Shown: positions 51,699 through 60,817 of the stretch, piece after piece
How positions within the stretch are numbered: position 1 is the stretch's first letter
How the letters are laid out: the number at the start of each line of letters is the position of its first letter
From: Actinophytocola algeriensis
GTDB taxonomy: Bacteria > Actinomycetota > Actinomycetes > Mycobacteriales > Pseudonocardiaceae
Assembly (NCBI RefSeq): GCF_014203735.1
Contig: NZ_JACHJQ010000009.1
Location: 310,001 to 374,000 of the forward strand
DNA length: 64,000 nt
Direction of reading: 5' to 3'
The notes under the pieces: generated by a model
Told to the model about the DNA's origin: nothing
Database searches by the model: none
Seen by the model: only the letters and a program-made list of their open reading frames with translations
Program-made: the position numbers and the translations under genes

Positions 51699-52565
51699 AT
51701 GGCGATCGTGTTGGGCACACCGGGGGTCGACGGTCTCGGCGAGGCGGTGGGCGCGCTGCGGGAGTGGCAGCACGACGGGGCACCGATGCAGCTGCACCCG
51801 GGGGACGTGGGCTGGTTCTGGCGGTTCGGTGCGGCGGCGACGGCCGCGGCCGTCCGCACCTGGAGCCGGGACGGGCGGGTTCTCGCCGTCGGGATGCTCG
51901 ACGGGCCCGAGCTGTTGCGGATGACGATCGCGCCGGACGCGTACCAGGACGAGGAGCTGGCGCGGCGGCTGGTCGAGGACCTCACCGAACCCGGCCGCGG
52001 CGTGCTGCCCGCCGGGAAGGTGAACGTCGAGGCACCCACGGGCGTGCTGGTCCAGGACCTGCTTGGTGAGCACGGCTGGCAGGCCGACGAGCCGTGGACG
52101 CCGCTGCGCCGCGACCTCACCGAGCCGGTGCGGGCCCCGGCCGTGCGGATCGAGGTGGCCGGACCGGAGCTGGCGCACGTGCAGGCCGCCGTGGTGCGGG
52201 CCTCGTTCGACCGGTCGACGTTCACCGGCGAACGCAGGCACGCGATGGCGGCCGGACTGCCGTACGCCGACGCCCGGTCCCTGGTCGCGTACGACGACCG
52301 GGACAACGCGGTGGCGACGGTGACGGTGTGGTCGGCAGGTCCGGGGAAGCCCGGCCTGCTGGAGCCGATGGGCGTGCACCGGGACCACCGCGGTCATGGC
52401 CACGGCAGGGCCATCTCCGCCGCCGCGGCGGCCGCGCTGCGGGAGATGGGGTCGTCGAGCGCACTCGTCTGCACGCCGAGTAGCAACGTCGGCGCCGTCG
52501 CCACCTACCGCTCAGCCGGGTTCCGGCCGCTCCCCGAGGTCCGGGACCTGTACCGGACCGCCTAG
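51699..52565 (+). CDS. GNAT-family N-acetyltransferase
   Basis: 288 residues from ATG 51699 (GTG 51675 is an alternative). An uncommon N-terminal half is followed by a GNAT domain with MGVHRDHRGHGHGRAISAAAAAALREMG (acetyl-CoA loop) and NVGAVATYRSAGF. Substrate unknown. The end overlaps the convergent metallopeptidase gene by four bases. Confidence 0.85.
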   Translation: MAIVLGTPGVDGLGEAVGALREWQHDGAPMQLHPGDVGWFWRFGAAATAAAVRTWSRDGRVLAVGMLDGPELLRMTIAPDAYQDEELARRLVEDLTEPGRGVLPAGKVNVEAPTGVLVQDLLGEHGWQADEPWTPLRRDLTEPVRAPAVRIEVAGPELAHVQAAVVRASFDRSTFTGERRHAMAAGLPYADARSLVAYDDRDNAVATVTVWSAGPGKPGLLEPMGVHRDHRGHGHGRAISAAAAAALREMGSSSALVCTPSSNVGAVATYRSAGFRPLPEVRDLYRTA

Positions 52566-53869
52566 GACACGTCCTCCGGCGGTGACAGCCACGTGTTGCA
52601 CTGGTAGGTGCGGTTCAGCTGTGCGCCCTGCTCCCACCAGGCGATGGCGTGTTCGTCGCTGCCGTGGTCGCGGGGCATGCCCGGGTTGTGGTCGCCGCGG
52701 TCCTGGGTGGTGCGGGCCTCGGTGAGGATGTTGTCGTCCACCGAGCCTCGGCCGTACGTCGCCGCCAGGAACATGCCCGAGAGGCACTGCGCCTGCAGCT
52801 CGAACCGGCGGGACAGCTCCAGCCCTGGCTCGGTGTCCGCGCCCGCGTTGTACCTGGCGTCCCAGTAGGTGTCCATGACACCGCTCATCGCCTGCACGTG
52901 GTGCCCGTACTCGTGTGCGAGCACCGCCAGGTACACGCCGGGCCGTGCGCCGTACATCTCCGTCTGCAACCCGGCGAACGGCATGTACAGCGTGTTGTCG
53001 TAGCTGCAGTAGAAGGCCGCGACCGCGCCACCGCCCGCGGACACGTCACCGCACGGGCTCGACCACTCCGTGCCCTCCGGGAACGCGAGACCCGGCGTGA
53101 AGAACGGCAGGCCCTGGTACTCCATGACCGGCTGCCACGCCGCGTCCAGGCACGGCAGCGCGCTCTGGAAGAACGCCGCCGCACCGGCCGGGCTGGTCTC
53201 CCACCGGGTCAGGTTGCACGTCACCGCCGGGGTGCCGACGTCGCCCGCGAACAGCGGGTTGTCCGCCAGCGCGTACACCGGCCGCGGGCCGGCTTGCGTG
53301 GTCTCCGTGGGGGTGTCGTCCGTGGTCTGCTCGTCGGTGGTTGTTGTCGTCGTCGGCGGCGTTGTCGTTGTCTCGGACGAGGTGGAGTACGAGTCGGAGG
53401 AGGTGGTCGTCGTGGTGGCCGAGTCGTCGTAGCCGGTGTCGGCGACGCTGTCACCCTTGTCGTTCATGGCGAGCACGCCGACCATCGCGACCGCGCCGAG
53501 CAGCACCACCACGAGCAGCGTGCCGACAAGAGCGGCCGTGTTCGACTTCCTGCGGGGCGCCAGCAGGTGCTGGTGGCCCGGGTACTGCAGCCACGGCGGC
53601 CGGGCAGGCGGCGGGTACGTGCCGGGCGGCGGGAACTGACCAGGGGGCGGGAACTGACGGGGTGGCGGGTACTGGCCCTGCGGTGGGTGCTGGCCGGGCG
53701 GTGGCCCCGGCGGCATGCCGGGCGGGATCGGGTACGGCCGGGTCGGTGGGCGCTGCAGGTGCTGGCCGGGCGGCGGGCCGTACCCGCCGGGACGGGGTGG
53801 CAGCGGCGTCGCCCGCGGTGGCGGCAGCGGTCCGTTCGGACGCCACGGACCCTGCGGCGGCTGCGTCAT
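52562..53869 (-). CDS. Neutral zinc metallopeptidase (YpfJ type) with proline-rich N-terminus
   Basis: 435 residues. The first 105 are Pro/Gly/Gln-rich repeats (cytoplasmic), then one membrane helix (about 112-134, LVGTLLVVVLLGAVAMVGVL), a Thr/Ser-rich linker (SATTTTTSSDSYSTSSETTT), and the catalytic domain with the zinc motif LAHEYGHHVQ, later EL in the QAQCLSGMF region. Relatives are secreted or anchored neutral proteases of unknown substrate. Divergent from the DUF2207 gene. Confidence 0.88.
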   Translation of the reverse strand: MTQPPQGPWRPNGPLPPPRATPLPPRPGGYGPPPGQHLQRPPTRPYPIPPGMPPGPPPGQHPPQGQYPPPRQFPPPGQFPPPGTYPPPARPPWLQYPGHQHLLAPRRKSNTAALVGTLLVVVLLGAVAMVGVLAMNDKGDSVADTGYDDSATTTTTSSDSYSTSSETTTTPPTTTTTTDEQTTDDTPTETTQAGPRPVYALADNPLFAGDVGTPAVTCNLTRWETSPAGAAAFFQSALPCLDAAWQPVMEYQGLPFFTPGLAFPEGTEWSSPCGDVSAGGGAVAAFYCSYDNTLYMPFAGLQTEMYGARPGVYLAVLAHEYGHHVQAMSGVMDTYWDARYNAGADTEPGLELSRRFELQAQCLSGMFLAATYGRGSVDDNILTEARTTQDRGDHNPGMPRDHGSDEHAIAWWEQGAQLNRTYQCNTWLSPPEDVS

Positions 53870-53937
53870 TCCCCGTCTCCCCCTGCTTGTGTCAGACAGC
53901 GGGTGAGCATATGGGCACTCGGCTAGGCTCCGCAGGC

Positions 53938-55698
53938 GTGTTGGCGAAGTGGGGGATTCCCGCGGCGGCGTTGGCCGCGTGCGCGCTGGTAGGACTGGCT
54001 TCGGGGGCAGGGGCGGAGGAACAGCCGACCCTGCCGTCGGTGCCCGCGCCGCCGTCGGCCGTGCCCACGCTCAAGTGGCCGAGCGGGAACCCGCCGCCGT
54101 CCGGCGACCTCGGGGATCTCAAACCCACCAAGCCGAGCGAACCGACCAGTGCCGGCAACCGGCCGCCGATCGGCAGGCCGCTGCTGCCGGAGAGCATCAA
54201 CATCGCGCTGAAGGTGGAGCGCGACGGGAGCCTGTCGGTCACCGAGCAGGTGTTCGTGCAGGCCCGCAAGACGATGACGCGGCACGCGCCGCTGCGCATC
54301 CAGGCCGGTGACGACCGCGACCGCGTGTTCTCGATCCGGGACGTGCGGGTCGACGGCAACGGCTCGACCGAGGTGACCGGCGACCAGTTCGTCATGACGC
54401 TCGGGGAGGGCGCCACCACCGTCACGTACACAGTGGACGGTGCGGTCACCGACGTCGCCGGGCACCAGGAGGTGCGCTGGCAGGTGGCGAGCGGCTGGGA
54501 CACGAAGGTGCGCCTGCTGCGTGCCTCGTTCATCGCGCCGGACCAGCCGGAGTCGGTGGTGTGCCTGGCGGGGGCGTTCGGGTCCGACTCGCCGTGCCGG
54601 TCCGCGCTCACCGACTCCTCACAGGTGCTGCGGGTCGTCCAGGAAGGACTGCCCGCCGGGGAACGCGTCGACCTGACCGTGACCCTGCCAGCGGGGACGG
54701 TCGGGGCGAACGCCCGGTTCGACGACATCGGCACCGCGAGCGCGTTCGCCCTCACCACCACGAGCGGTGTGGGGCTCGGCGCGCTCGTGCTGTTGCTGAT
54801 CGGCGGGTTCGTGCTGCTGTGGCTGGCCAGGGGGCGGGACGCGCGGGCACTCGCCGGTGACGTCGGGTCCGTGGAGCTGTTGATGACCGGCGACGGTGGC
54901 CGGGTCGCGTTCGCCTCGCCGGACGGGGTGCTGCCCGGGCAGGTCGGCACGGTCGTCGACGAGCGCGTGGACGTCGCGGACGTGACGGCCACCGTGGTCG
55001 ACCTCGCCGTGCGGAACTACCTGTCGGTGCGGGAGACCGGGCCGACCCCTGGCACCGAGTGGGTGCTGGTGCGCCGCAACCCGCCGGACGCCGCGCTCAC
55101 CGACTACGAGCGGGCGGTCTACCAGCAGGTGCTGGGCGACGCGGCCGAGGTGCCGCTCACCGCGCTGCGCGTCGACCTGACCGTGATCCGGGAAGCGCTG
55201 TACACGGATGTCGTGAAGCGGCAGTGGTTCGTGCGGCGGCCCGACCACGACCGGTCACTGTGGTCACTCGTCGGCGTGCTGCTCGCGGTCGTCGGGGTGG
55301 CCGCCACGGTGGTGCTGGCGTTGACCGTGGGGCACGCGCTGCTGGGGCTCGCGCTCGTGGTCGGCGGGCTGGGCCTCGCGCTCGGCGCGCGGTTGATGCC
55401 CGCCAGGACCAAGCGTGGTTCCGTTCTGGTGCAACAGGTTCGCGGTCTGCTGAACTACCTGCGCACCACCGACGCCGCCACGATCCCGGCCGCCGACCGG
55501 GAGATGGTGCTGTCGCGGTCGCTGCCGTACGCGGTGGTGCTCGGCGAGGTCGACGGGTGGGTCCGCGGGTTCACCGACCTCGACTCGGGCGCCGACGGCA
55601 CACCCGGCATCTACTGGTACGAGTCCGGCGATTCTTCCGAATTCCCTGCGCGGTTCGCGGCTTTTCTGTTGGCTTTGGACAGTGCCCTGGCTCGGTGA
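53938..55698 (+). CDS. DUF2207 membrane protein
   Basis: 586 residues. GTG 53938 is preferred over ATG 53911, since it begins directly with a signal peptide (MLAKWGIPAAALAACALVG) and TAGGCT lies eight bases upstream. A Pro-rich stretch, a beta-rich external domain (about 95-265), one membrane helix (about 275-296), a cytoplasmic domain, and two more helices (about 440-480) follow, as in the DUF2207 family. Function unknown. Confidence 0.85.
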   Translation: MLAKWGIPAAALAACALVGLASGAGAEEQPTLPSVPAPPSAVPTLKWPSGNPPPSGDLGDLKPTKPSEPTSAGNRPPIGRPLLPESINIALKVERDGSLSVTEQVFVQARKTMTRHAPLRIQAGDDRDRVFSIRDVRVDGNGSTEVTGDQFVMTLGEGATTVTYTVDGAVTDVAGHQEVRWQVASGWDTKVRLLRASFIAPDQPESVVCLAGAFGSDSPCRSALTDSSQVLRVVQEGLPAGERVDLTVTLPAGTVGANARFDDIGTASAFALTTTSGVGLGALVLLLIGGFVLLWLARGRDARALAGDVGSVELLMTGDGGRVAFASPDGVLPGQVGTVVDERVDVADVTATVVDLAVRNYLSVRETGPTPGTEWVLVRRNPPDAALTDYERAVYQQVLGDAAEVPLTALRVDLTVIREALYTDVVKRQWFVRRPDHDRSLWSLVGVLLAVVGVAATVVLALTVGHALLGLALVVGGLGLALGARLMPARTKRGSVLVQQVRGLLNYLRTTDAATIPAADREMVLSRSLPYAVVLGEVDGWVRGFTDLDSGADGTPGIYWYESGDSSEFPARFAAFLLALDSALAR

Positions 55699-55738
55699 GC
55701 CGCGGGGATTTCTGTTCGGGGCCAGCGGGAGGGAAATC

Positions 55739-56149
55739 GTGTCGAGCGCTGATGAGTGGCTGCGCGGTGCGGAGGAGCAGAACGAGCGCGCCCTGGAAGA
55801 GGCCGCCGACCTGCGGACCGTCGTGAGCACCACGCGAGGGAGCGCGCGCAGCGCGGACGGTCTGGTGTCGGCCGTGGTCGCGCCAGGCGGGGCGCTGGTG
55901 TCGCTCGAGCTGGACGAGCGGGTGATGACCGGGACCGCACTGCAGCTGCAGCAGTCCGTTGTGGACACCATCCGGCGGGCCAGTGCGGACGCCGCGGCAC
56001 AGCTGACGGCCGCGGTGCGGCCGATCGTGGGGGACCGGTACGACGAGGCGCTGGCCGCGGCCCAGTCGGAGATGCCGGACATCCCAGGGCTGCCCGAACG
56101 CGCGGATGACGACGAGGACGCCGGCGACGTGTTCGGCAGGCAGCCATGA
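55739..56149 (+). CDS. YbaB/EbfC-family DNA-binding-like protein
   Basis: 136 residues from GTG 55739, with GCGGGAGG upstream. The fold pattern (helix RALEEAADLRTVVST, strands GLVSAVVAPGGALVSLELDERV, helix QQSVVDTIRRASADAAAQL) fits YbaB. In actinomycetes such genes often precede WXG100 genes, where they may be adaptors rather than nucleoid proteins. The stop overlaps the next ATG. Confidence 0.8.
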   Translation: MSSADEWLRGAEEQNERALEEAADLRTVVSTTRGSARSADGLVSAVVAPGGALVSLELDERVMTGTALQLQQSVVDTIRRASADAAAQLTAAVRPIVGDRYDEALAAAQSEMPDIPGLPERADDDEDAGDVFGRQP

Positions 56150-57471
56150 GTGGTGACTTCTCCGTCCACCCGAGCGCGCTGCGGCAGAAGGCCGGTTACG
56201 ACGAGCAGCGTGCCGAGGTGATCAGGGGCCTCGAGGAACAGATCGCGCAGGCGAAGGCGACCGAGGACTGCTTCGGCCTGATCGGCGTGAACGCCGGGTT
56301 CTTCTCCGGCTACGACGACATGGTCACGGGAGTGCGGGAGAACGTCGGGAACGCCGCCGACTACCTGAGCAACGCCGGTGAGCGGCTCGCCGCGTCCGCC
56401 GAGCAGTACGGCGTGATCGAGGTCGACATCGTCGACGGGTTCGGCCAGCTCGAACAGGCGCTGCCGAAGGGCGACTTCACGTCCGTGGGCCCGCTCGACG
56501 CCGCGACCCCGAAGGTGGACGCCGCCGCGTCCGCGCAGAAGCTGGGCGACTCGGTCGGCGACTTCCAGAACGCGCAGTCGCTGCCCCAGGTGTTCGTGGC
56601 AGGCGTTTCTGCGAAGCGGGACGTCGACCAGCTGCTGCAGCACCCCATGCAGGGGCTGTGGGACAACGGTCTCGGCTTCCTGGTCGAGTGGTGCATGTAC
56701 CCGCTGCGGCCGCTGTTCGAGCAGGTCACCGGCGACCCCGACCAGATGCGGGCCACCGCGGCCGGGTGGGAGCGGATGTCCGGGTTCGTCCGGTCGCTCG
56801 CCGACGCGGACGCGTCCGAGCAGGAGTCGCTCGCCACGTACTGGGAGGGCCCGGCGCAGGCCGCGCACAACAAGCAGAAGACCGAGTTCCAGGACGGCCT
56901 GCGCGCGCTCGCCGACTCGTGCCTGCAGCTCAAGGAGCACCTGAACCAGGTCGTGGACTTCTTCGAGGGCCTGTGGGACATCCTCGTCGACATCGTCCGC
57001 GAGCTGGTCGAGAGCCTGATCATCACGTGGCTCGCGGCACTGGCGACGTCGGCGATCTCGTTCGGCTCCTCGGTCGCGGCCGCGTGGTCGGTGACGGTCG
57101 CGCGGTTCTCGGTGACGCTGTCGCGGATCCTCATGCAGATCAGCAAGGCGCTGCAGTGGCTGGTGCGTGCGCTGCAGGCGCTGAAGCGGATCAAGACGGC
57201 CATCGAGCAGGCGTTGAAGACGCAGAGCCTGCTGGTGCGGACCGGTGCGCGGGCTCTGGGCGTCAACCGCGCGCTGCGGTTCCTCGACCCGGCGTCGATG
57301 CTGGTCCGGGGCGCCACCGGCCTGACGGGCACCACACCGGGCATGACGGCGTTGAACAGCGGGACCGAGCTGGCCACCGACACCGCGCTGCAGGAGGCGG
57401 GCGAGGAGGCCACCGGCGAGAACCAGCGGAACGAGGACAACAGAGAAGCGATGGACCGTGGATTCAGCTGA
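56146..57471 (+). CDS. WXG100-domain protein with hydrophobic C-terminal helices
   Basis: 441 residues. A first helical part (about 1-100), a linker, and a WXG100 core with YWEGPAQAAH (about residue 232). Then strongly hydrophobic helices (ELVESLIITWLAALATSAISFGSSVAAAWSV and following, about 285-335) and an amphipathic stretch. The end is acidic. No enzymatic toxin domain was recognised; a pore-type effector or secreted structural protein is possible. Overlaps both neighbours by 4 and 14 bp. Confidence 0.7.
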   Translation: MSGDFSVHPSALRQKAGYDEQRAEVIRGLEEQIAQAKATEDCFGLIGVNAGFFSGYDDMVTGVRENVGNAADYLSNAGERLAASAEQYGVIEVDIVDGFGQLEQALPKGDFTSVGPLDAATPKVDAAASAQKLGDSVGDFQNAQSLPQVFVAGVSAKRDVDQLLQHPMQGLWDNGLGFLVEWCMYPLRPLFEQVTGDPDQMRATAAGWERMSGFVRSLADADASEQESLATYWEGPAQAAHNKQKTEFQDGLRALADSCLQLKEHLNQVVDFFEGLWDILVDIVRELVESLIITWLAALATSAISFGSSVAAAWSVTVARFSVTLSRILMQISKALQWLVRALQALKRIKTAIEQALKTQSLLVRTGARALGVNRALRFLDPASMLVRGATGLTGTTPGMTALNSGTELATDTALQEAGEEATGENQRNEDNREAMDRGFS

Positions 57472-58126
57472 GACCGCGCTCGTCCGCGCCCGCGCCACGA
57501 ACGAGTGGCTGCGGGGCGACGTCATCCAGGCCCTGGTGGTCGCGACCGAGCTGGACCGCGAGGTGTACCGGGTGCGCGGGCTGGACGAGAACGGGCACCC
57601 GACCGGGCGCGTGGAGAAGGCGTTCGACGCGTTGTTCAGCGAGTCGGCGGGGGAGTACGTCGCGGTGCGCGGTGACCACCCGGCGTGTGCGGCGGTGGGG
57701 CTGTACCAGGCCCTGTCGACCGAACACACGTGGCTGGTGGTCACCTCGCACCGGCTCGCCGTGCTGCGGCTGCGGGACCGCGCGAAGGGCACGGCGTCCG
57801 AGGACGCGTTCAACGCGGTGAAAGAGGAGCGGTCGGTCGGCGGCGCGCTGCGCGGGCTGGGGAAGTTCGTCTCGGCGTCGGCGGCCGAGTTCGCCAAGAG
57901 CGTACGGCGGCCGCCGCTGCACGAACGGCCCGGCGACGCGGTGCTGGAGAGCCCCTACGAGGCGCCGCGCGCGGTGCTCGCGCGGGTCGAGAAGTGGAAG
58001 CAGCCCCTGGTTCCGCAGTTCCGCGGCGGACCCCGCTGGCTGGCCGTTCACTTCGCCGACGGGTCGTGGGCGCGGGTGAAGACCGACGAGTCCGGGCAGG
58101 CGGCGCTGACCGGTTCCGCCGGCTGA
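57458..58126 (+). CDS. Unknown protein coupled to the WXG100 gene (possible immunity or PH-like)
   Basis: 222 residues from GTG 57458. WLVVTSHRLAVLRLRDR resembles the central strands of bacterial PH domains, and GPRWLAVHFADGSWARVKTD the end. No signal peptide, so cytoplasmic. It overlaps the WXG100 gene by 14 bp; in toxin cassettes this place is taken by the immunity gene. No family recognised with certainty. Confidence 0.6.
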   Translation: MDSAETALVRARATNEWLRGDVIQALVVATELDREVYRVRGLDENGHPTGRVEKAFDALFSESAGEYVAVRGDHPACAAVGLYQALSTEHTWLVVTSHRLAVLRLRDRAKGTASEDAFNAVKEERSVGGALRGLGKFVSASAAEFAKSVRRPPLHERPGDAVLESPYEAPRAVLARVEKWKQPLVPQFRGGPRWLAVHFADGSWARVKTDESGQAALTGSAG

Positions 58127-58153
58127 TCAAGTCGGGACGAGTCGGGCGCCGAG

Positions 58154-58175
58154 TGTCGGTGGGGCCACGTAGGCT
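58154..58175 (+). promoter_or_regulatory. PafBC-type promoter of the M16 peptidase operon
   Basis: TGTCGGTG (58154-58161), 8 bp, TAGGCT (58170-58175), ATG six bases later at 58182. Same geometry as at 21542. It implies a leaderless, DNA-damage-inducible transcript of the M16-M16-nudC operon. Confidence 0.7.
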
Positions 58176-58181
58176 GCGGAC

Positions 58182-59465
58182 ATGCCAGGAAACGAGCTGA
58201 CCCGGTTCACGCTTCCCAACGGTCTGCGCGTGGTGCTCGCCCCCGATCCGACGGCACCGGTCGTGGGCGTCAGCGTGCACTACGACGTGGGGTTCCGCTC
58301 CGAGCCGGAGGGCCGAACGGGCTTCGCGCACCTCTTCGAGCACCTCATGTTCCAGGGCAGCGAGAGCCTCGAGAAGCTCGCCCACTTCCGGCACGTCCAG
58401 TCCTCCGGCGGCACGTTCAACGGCTCGACGCACCCCGACTACACCGACTACTTCGAGGTGCTGCCGTCCGCCGGGCTAGAGCGGGCGCTGTTCCTCGAGG
58501 CCGACCGCATGCGGGCGCCGAAGATCACCGCGGAGAACCTGGCGAACCAGATCGACGTGGTCAAGGAAGAGATCCGGCTGAACGTGCTGAACCGGCCGTA
58601 CGGCGGGTTCCCGTGGATCCTGCTGCCGCCGGTGCTGTACCAGACGTTCCCCAACGCCCACAACGGTTACGGCGACTTCACCGAGCTGGAGTCGGCGAAC
58701 CTGGACGACTGCGCGCAGTTCTTCGACACCTACTACGCGCCCGCCAACGCGGTGCTGACGGTCGCCGGGGACCTCGACGTCGAGCGGACCAGGGACCTGA
58801 TCGACAGGCACTTCGGCGACGTGCCCGCGCGCTCCGCGCCGGACCGCCCGTCGTTCGGTGAGCCGAGGCCCGCCGGTCAGCTGGAGTCCGAGCACGTCGA
58901 CCCGCACGCGCCGCTGCCCGCGCTCGCGATCGGCTACCGCATGCCGGACCCGATCGCCGAACTGGACGGCTACCTCGCGAACCTGGTGCTCGCGTCGGTG
59001 CTCACGGAAGGTGACGCGTCCCGGCTGCAGCAGCGCCTGGTGCTGCGCGAGCCGCTGGTCACCGACGTCAACGCGGCCTGCGGCCTGTTCGGCCCGTTCG
59101 AGGCACGCGACCCGGACACGTTCACGATCACGGCCGTGCACTCACCGGACGTCACCCAGGACCGGGTGCTCGCCGCGGTCGACGACGAGCTGGAGAAGCT
59201 CGCCACGACCGCGCCGTCCGACCAGGAGCTGGCGAAGGTGGTCGCACGCTGGGTCGCGGGCCTGCACCGCGAGCACGACCGGTTGGTGTCCCGCACGCTC
59301 GCACTCGGCTCGTTCGAGCTGCTCTACGGCGACCCCGGTCTCGTGTACCAGCTCACCGACCGGCTGTCGGCGGTCACGCCGGACGCCGTGTCCGCCGCCG
59401 CCAAGGGATTGCGCCCCGACTCGCGCGCGGTCCTGATCGTGTCGCCCGCAGGAGGAGAGAAGTGA
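58182..59465 (+). CDS. M16-family zinc peptidase, catalytic subunit
   Basis: 427 residues. The inverted zinc motif HLFEH at 50-54 with the distal Glu in KEEIR marks the active M16 half; the second half (from about 220) lacks it. Typical of heterodimeric bacterial M16B peptidases related to mitochondrial processing peptidase. No signal peptide, so cytoplasmic. It is overlapped by the second M16 gene (four bases), which supplies the partner. Confidence 0.93.
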   Translation: MPGNELTRFTLPNGLRVVLAPDPTAPVVGVSVHYDVGFRSEPEGRTGFAHLFEHLMFQGSESLEKLAHFRHVQSSGGTFNGSTHPDYTDYFEVLPSAGLERALFLEADRMRAPKITAENLANQIDVVKEEIRLNVLNRPYGGFPWILLPPVLYQTFPNAHNGYGDFTELESANLDDCAQFFDTYYAPANAVLTVAGDLDVERTRDLIDRHFGDVPARSAPDRPSFGEPRPAGQLESEHVDPHAPLPALAIGYRMPDPIAELDGYLANLVLASVLTEGDASRLQQRLVLREPLVTDVNAACGLFGPFEARDPDTFTITAVHSPDVTQDRVLAAVDDELEKLATTAPSDQELAKVVARWVAGLHREHDRLVSRTLALGSFELLYGDPGLVYQLTDRLSAVTPDAVSAAAKGLRPDSRAVLIVSPAGGEK

Positions 59466-60817
59466 CTTTTCGTACTGCTGCCGAGATCGGCCGCACCGAG
59501 AAGGGCCCTCGGCCGCTCCCCGAGCTCGGTGACCAGCGCTCCGCCACCGGCCTGACGTCCGTCGACACGGTGCTGGACAACGGATTGCGGGTCATCGCGG
59601 TGCACCAGCCGACCGTGCCGATGGCCGAGGTGCGGTTGCGGATCCCGTTCGCGGGCACCGACCGGCGGCACTCGGCGATCGCCGAGGTGCTGGCCGCCAC
59701 GATCCTCACCGGCACGCAGCGCCGCGACCGCGTCGCCATGGACACCGACCTCGCGCTGGTCGGCGGCGAGCTGGGTGCGGGGGTCGACCCGGAGCGGCTC
59801 GCGATGGGCGGCAACGCGCTCGCGAGCGGCCTGGACACGTTGCTGGACGTGCTGGCCGACGCGCTGACCGGTGCCGCGTACCGCGACGAGGAGGTCGAGG
59901 GCGAGCGGGCGCGGCTCGTGGAGCGGATCGCCGTCGCCCGGTCGCAGCCGAGCGTGATCGCGCGCGAGGCGCTGCAGCGGCACCGCTACGGCGACCACCC
60001 GTTCACGCGCGAGACGCCGGAAGCAGCGGACGTCGCGACCGTCACCGCCGACGAGGTGCGGGCCATGCACCGCGAGTCGGTGCTGCCACGTGGTTCCGTG
60101 CTGGTGTTCGTCGGCGACATCGCGCCGGACACGGTGATCGCGAAGATCGGCGCCGCGCTGGCCGGCTGGTCGTCCGACAAGAGCGCCGTCGAGCTGCCGG
60201 ACCTGCCGGACGTGGTGGGCGGCGACGTGCTGTTCGTGCCGCGGCCCGGTGCGGTGCAGTCGCAGCTGCGACTGTCGGCGCAGGCCATCCGGCGCACCGA
60301 CCCGCGCTACCCGGCGCTGCAGCTCGCGAACCTGACCTACGGCGGGTTCTTCTCGTCGCGGCTGGTGGAGAACATCCGCGAGGACAAGGGCTACACCTAC
60401 CACGCGCGGTCGTCGCTGGAGTTCACCGTGCGCGGCGCGACGCTGCTGGTGGACGCGGACACGGCGAGCGAGGTCACCGCGCCCGCGCTGCTGGAGATGC
60501 GGTACGAGCTGGGCAGGCTCGGCGCGGTGCCGCCGACGGCCGAGGAGGTCGACACCGTCCGCCAGTACGCGATCGGGTCGCTGTTGATCTCGACCGCGTC
60601 GCAGACCGGGCTCGCGTCGCAGCTCGCCGCGCTGGCGCCGCTGGGGCTGGGCACCGACTGGCTGGTCGAGCACCCGGACCGGCTCGCGCAGGTCACGGCC
60701 GAGCAGATCGCCGAGGCGGCGCGGGAGTTCTTCTCGCCCACCAGGTTCACCGGTGTGGTCGTCGGCGACGGGGCACAACTGCCCGCACTGCGATCCCTGG
60801 GTGGCGTCGTCGAGTGA
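59462..60817 (+). CDS. M16-family peptidase, non-catalytic partner
   Basis: 451 residues. The zinc motif is lost (RRHSAIAEVLAAT), but the substrate-gripping R/Y pair is kept in YGGFFSSRLVENIREDKGYTYHARSS. This is the usual beta-type partner of the upstream subunit. It is followed by nudC, again with a four-base overlap. Confidence 0.93.
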   Translation: MTFRTAAEIGRTEKGPRPLPELGDQRSATGLTSVDTVLDNGLRVIAVHQPTVPMAEVRLRIPFAGTDRRHSAIAEVLAATILTGTQRRDRVAMDTDLALVGGELGAGVDPERLAMGGNALASGLDTLLDVLADALTGAAYRDEEVEGERARLVERIAVARSQPSVIAREALQRHRYGDHPFTRETPEAADVATVTADEVRAMHRESVLPRGSVLVFVGDIAPDTVIAKIGAALAGWSSDKSAVELPDLPDVVGGDVLFVPRPGAVQSQLRLSAQAIRRTDPRYPALQLANLTYGGFFSSRLVENIREDKGYTYHARSSLEFTVRGATLLVDADTASEVTAPALLEMRYELGRLGAVPPTAEEVDTVRQYAIGSLLISTASQTGLASQLAALAPLGLGTDWLVEHPDRLAQVTAEQIAEAAREFFSPTRFTGVVVGDGAQLPALRSLGGVVE

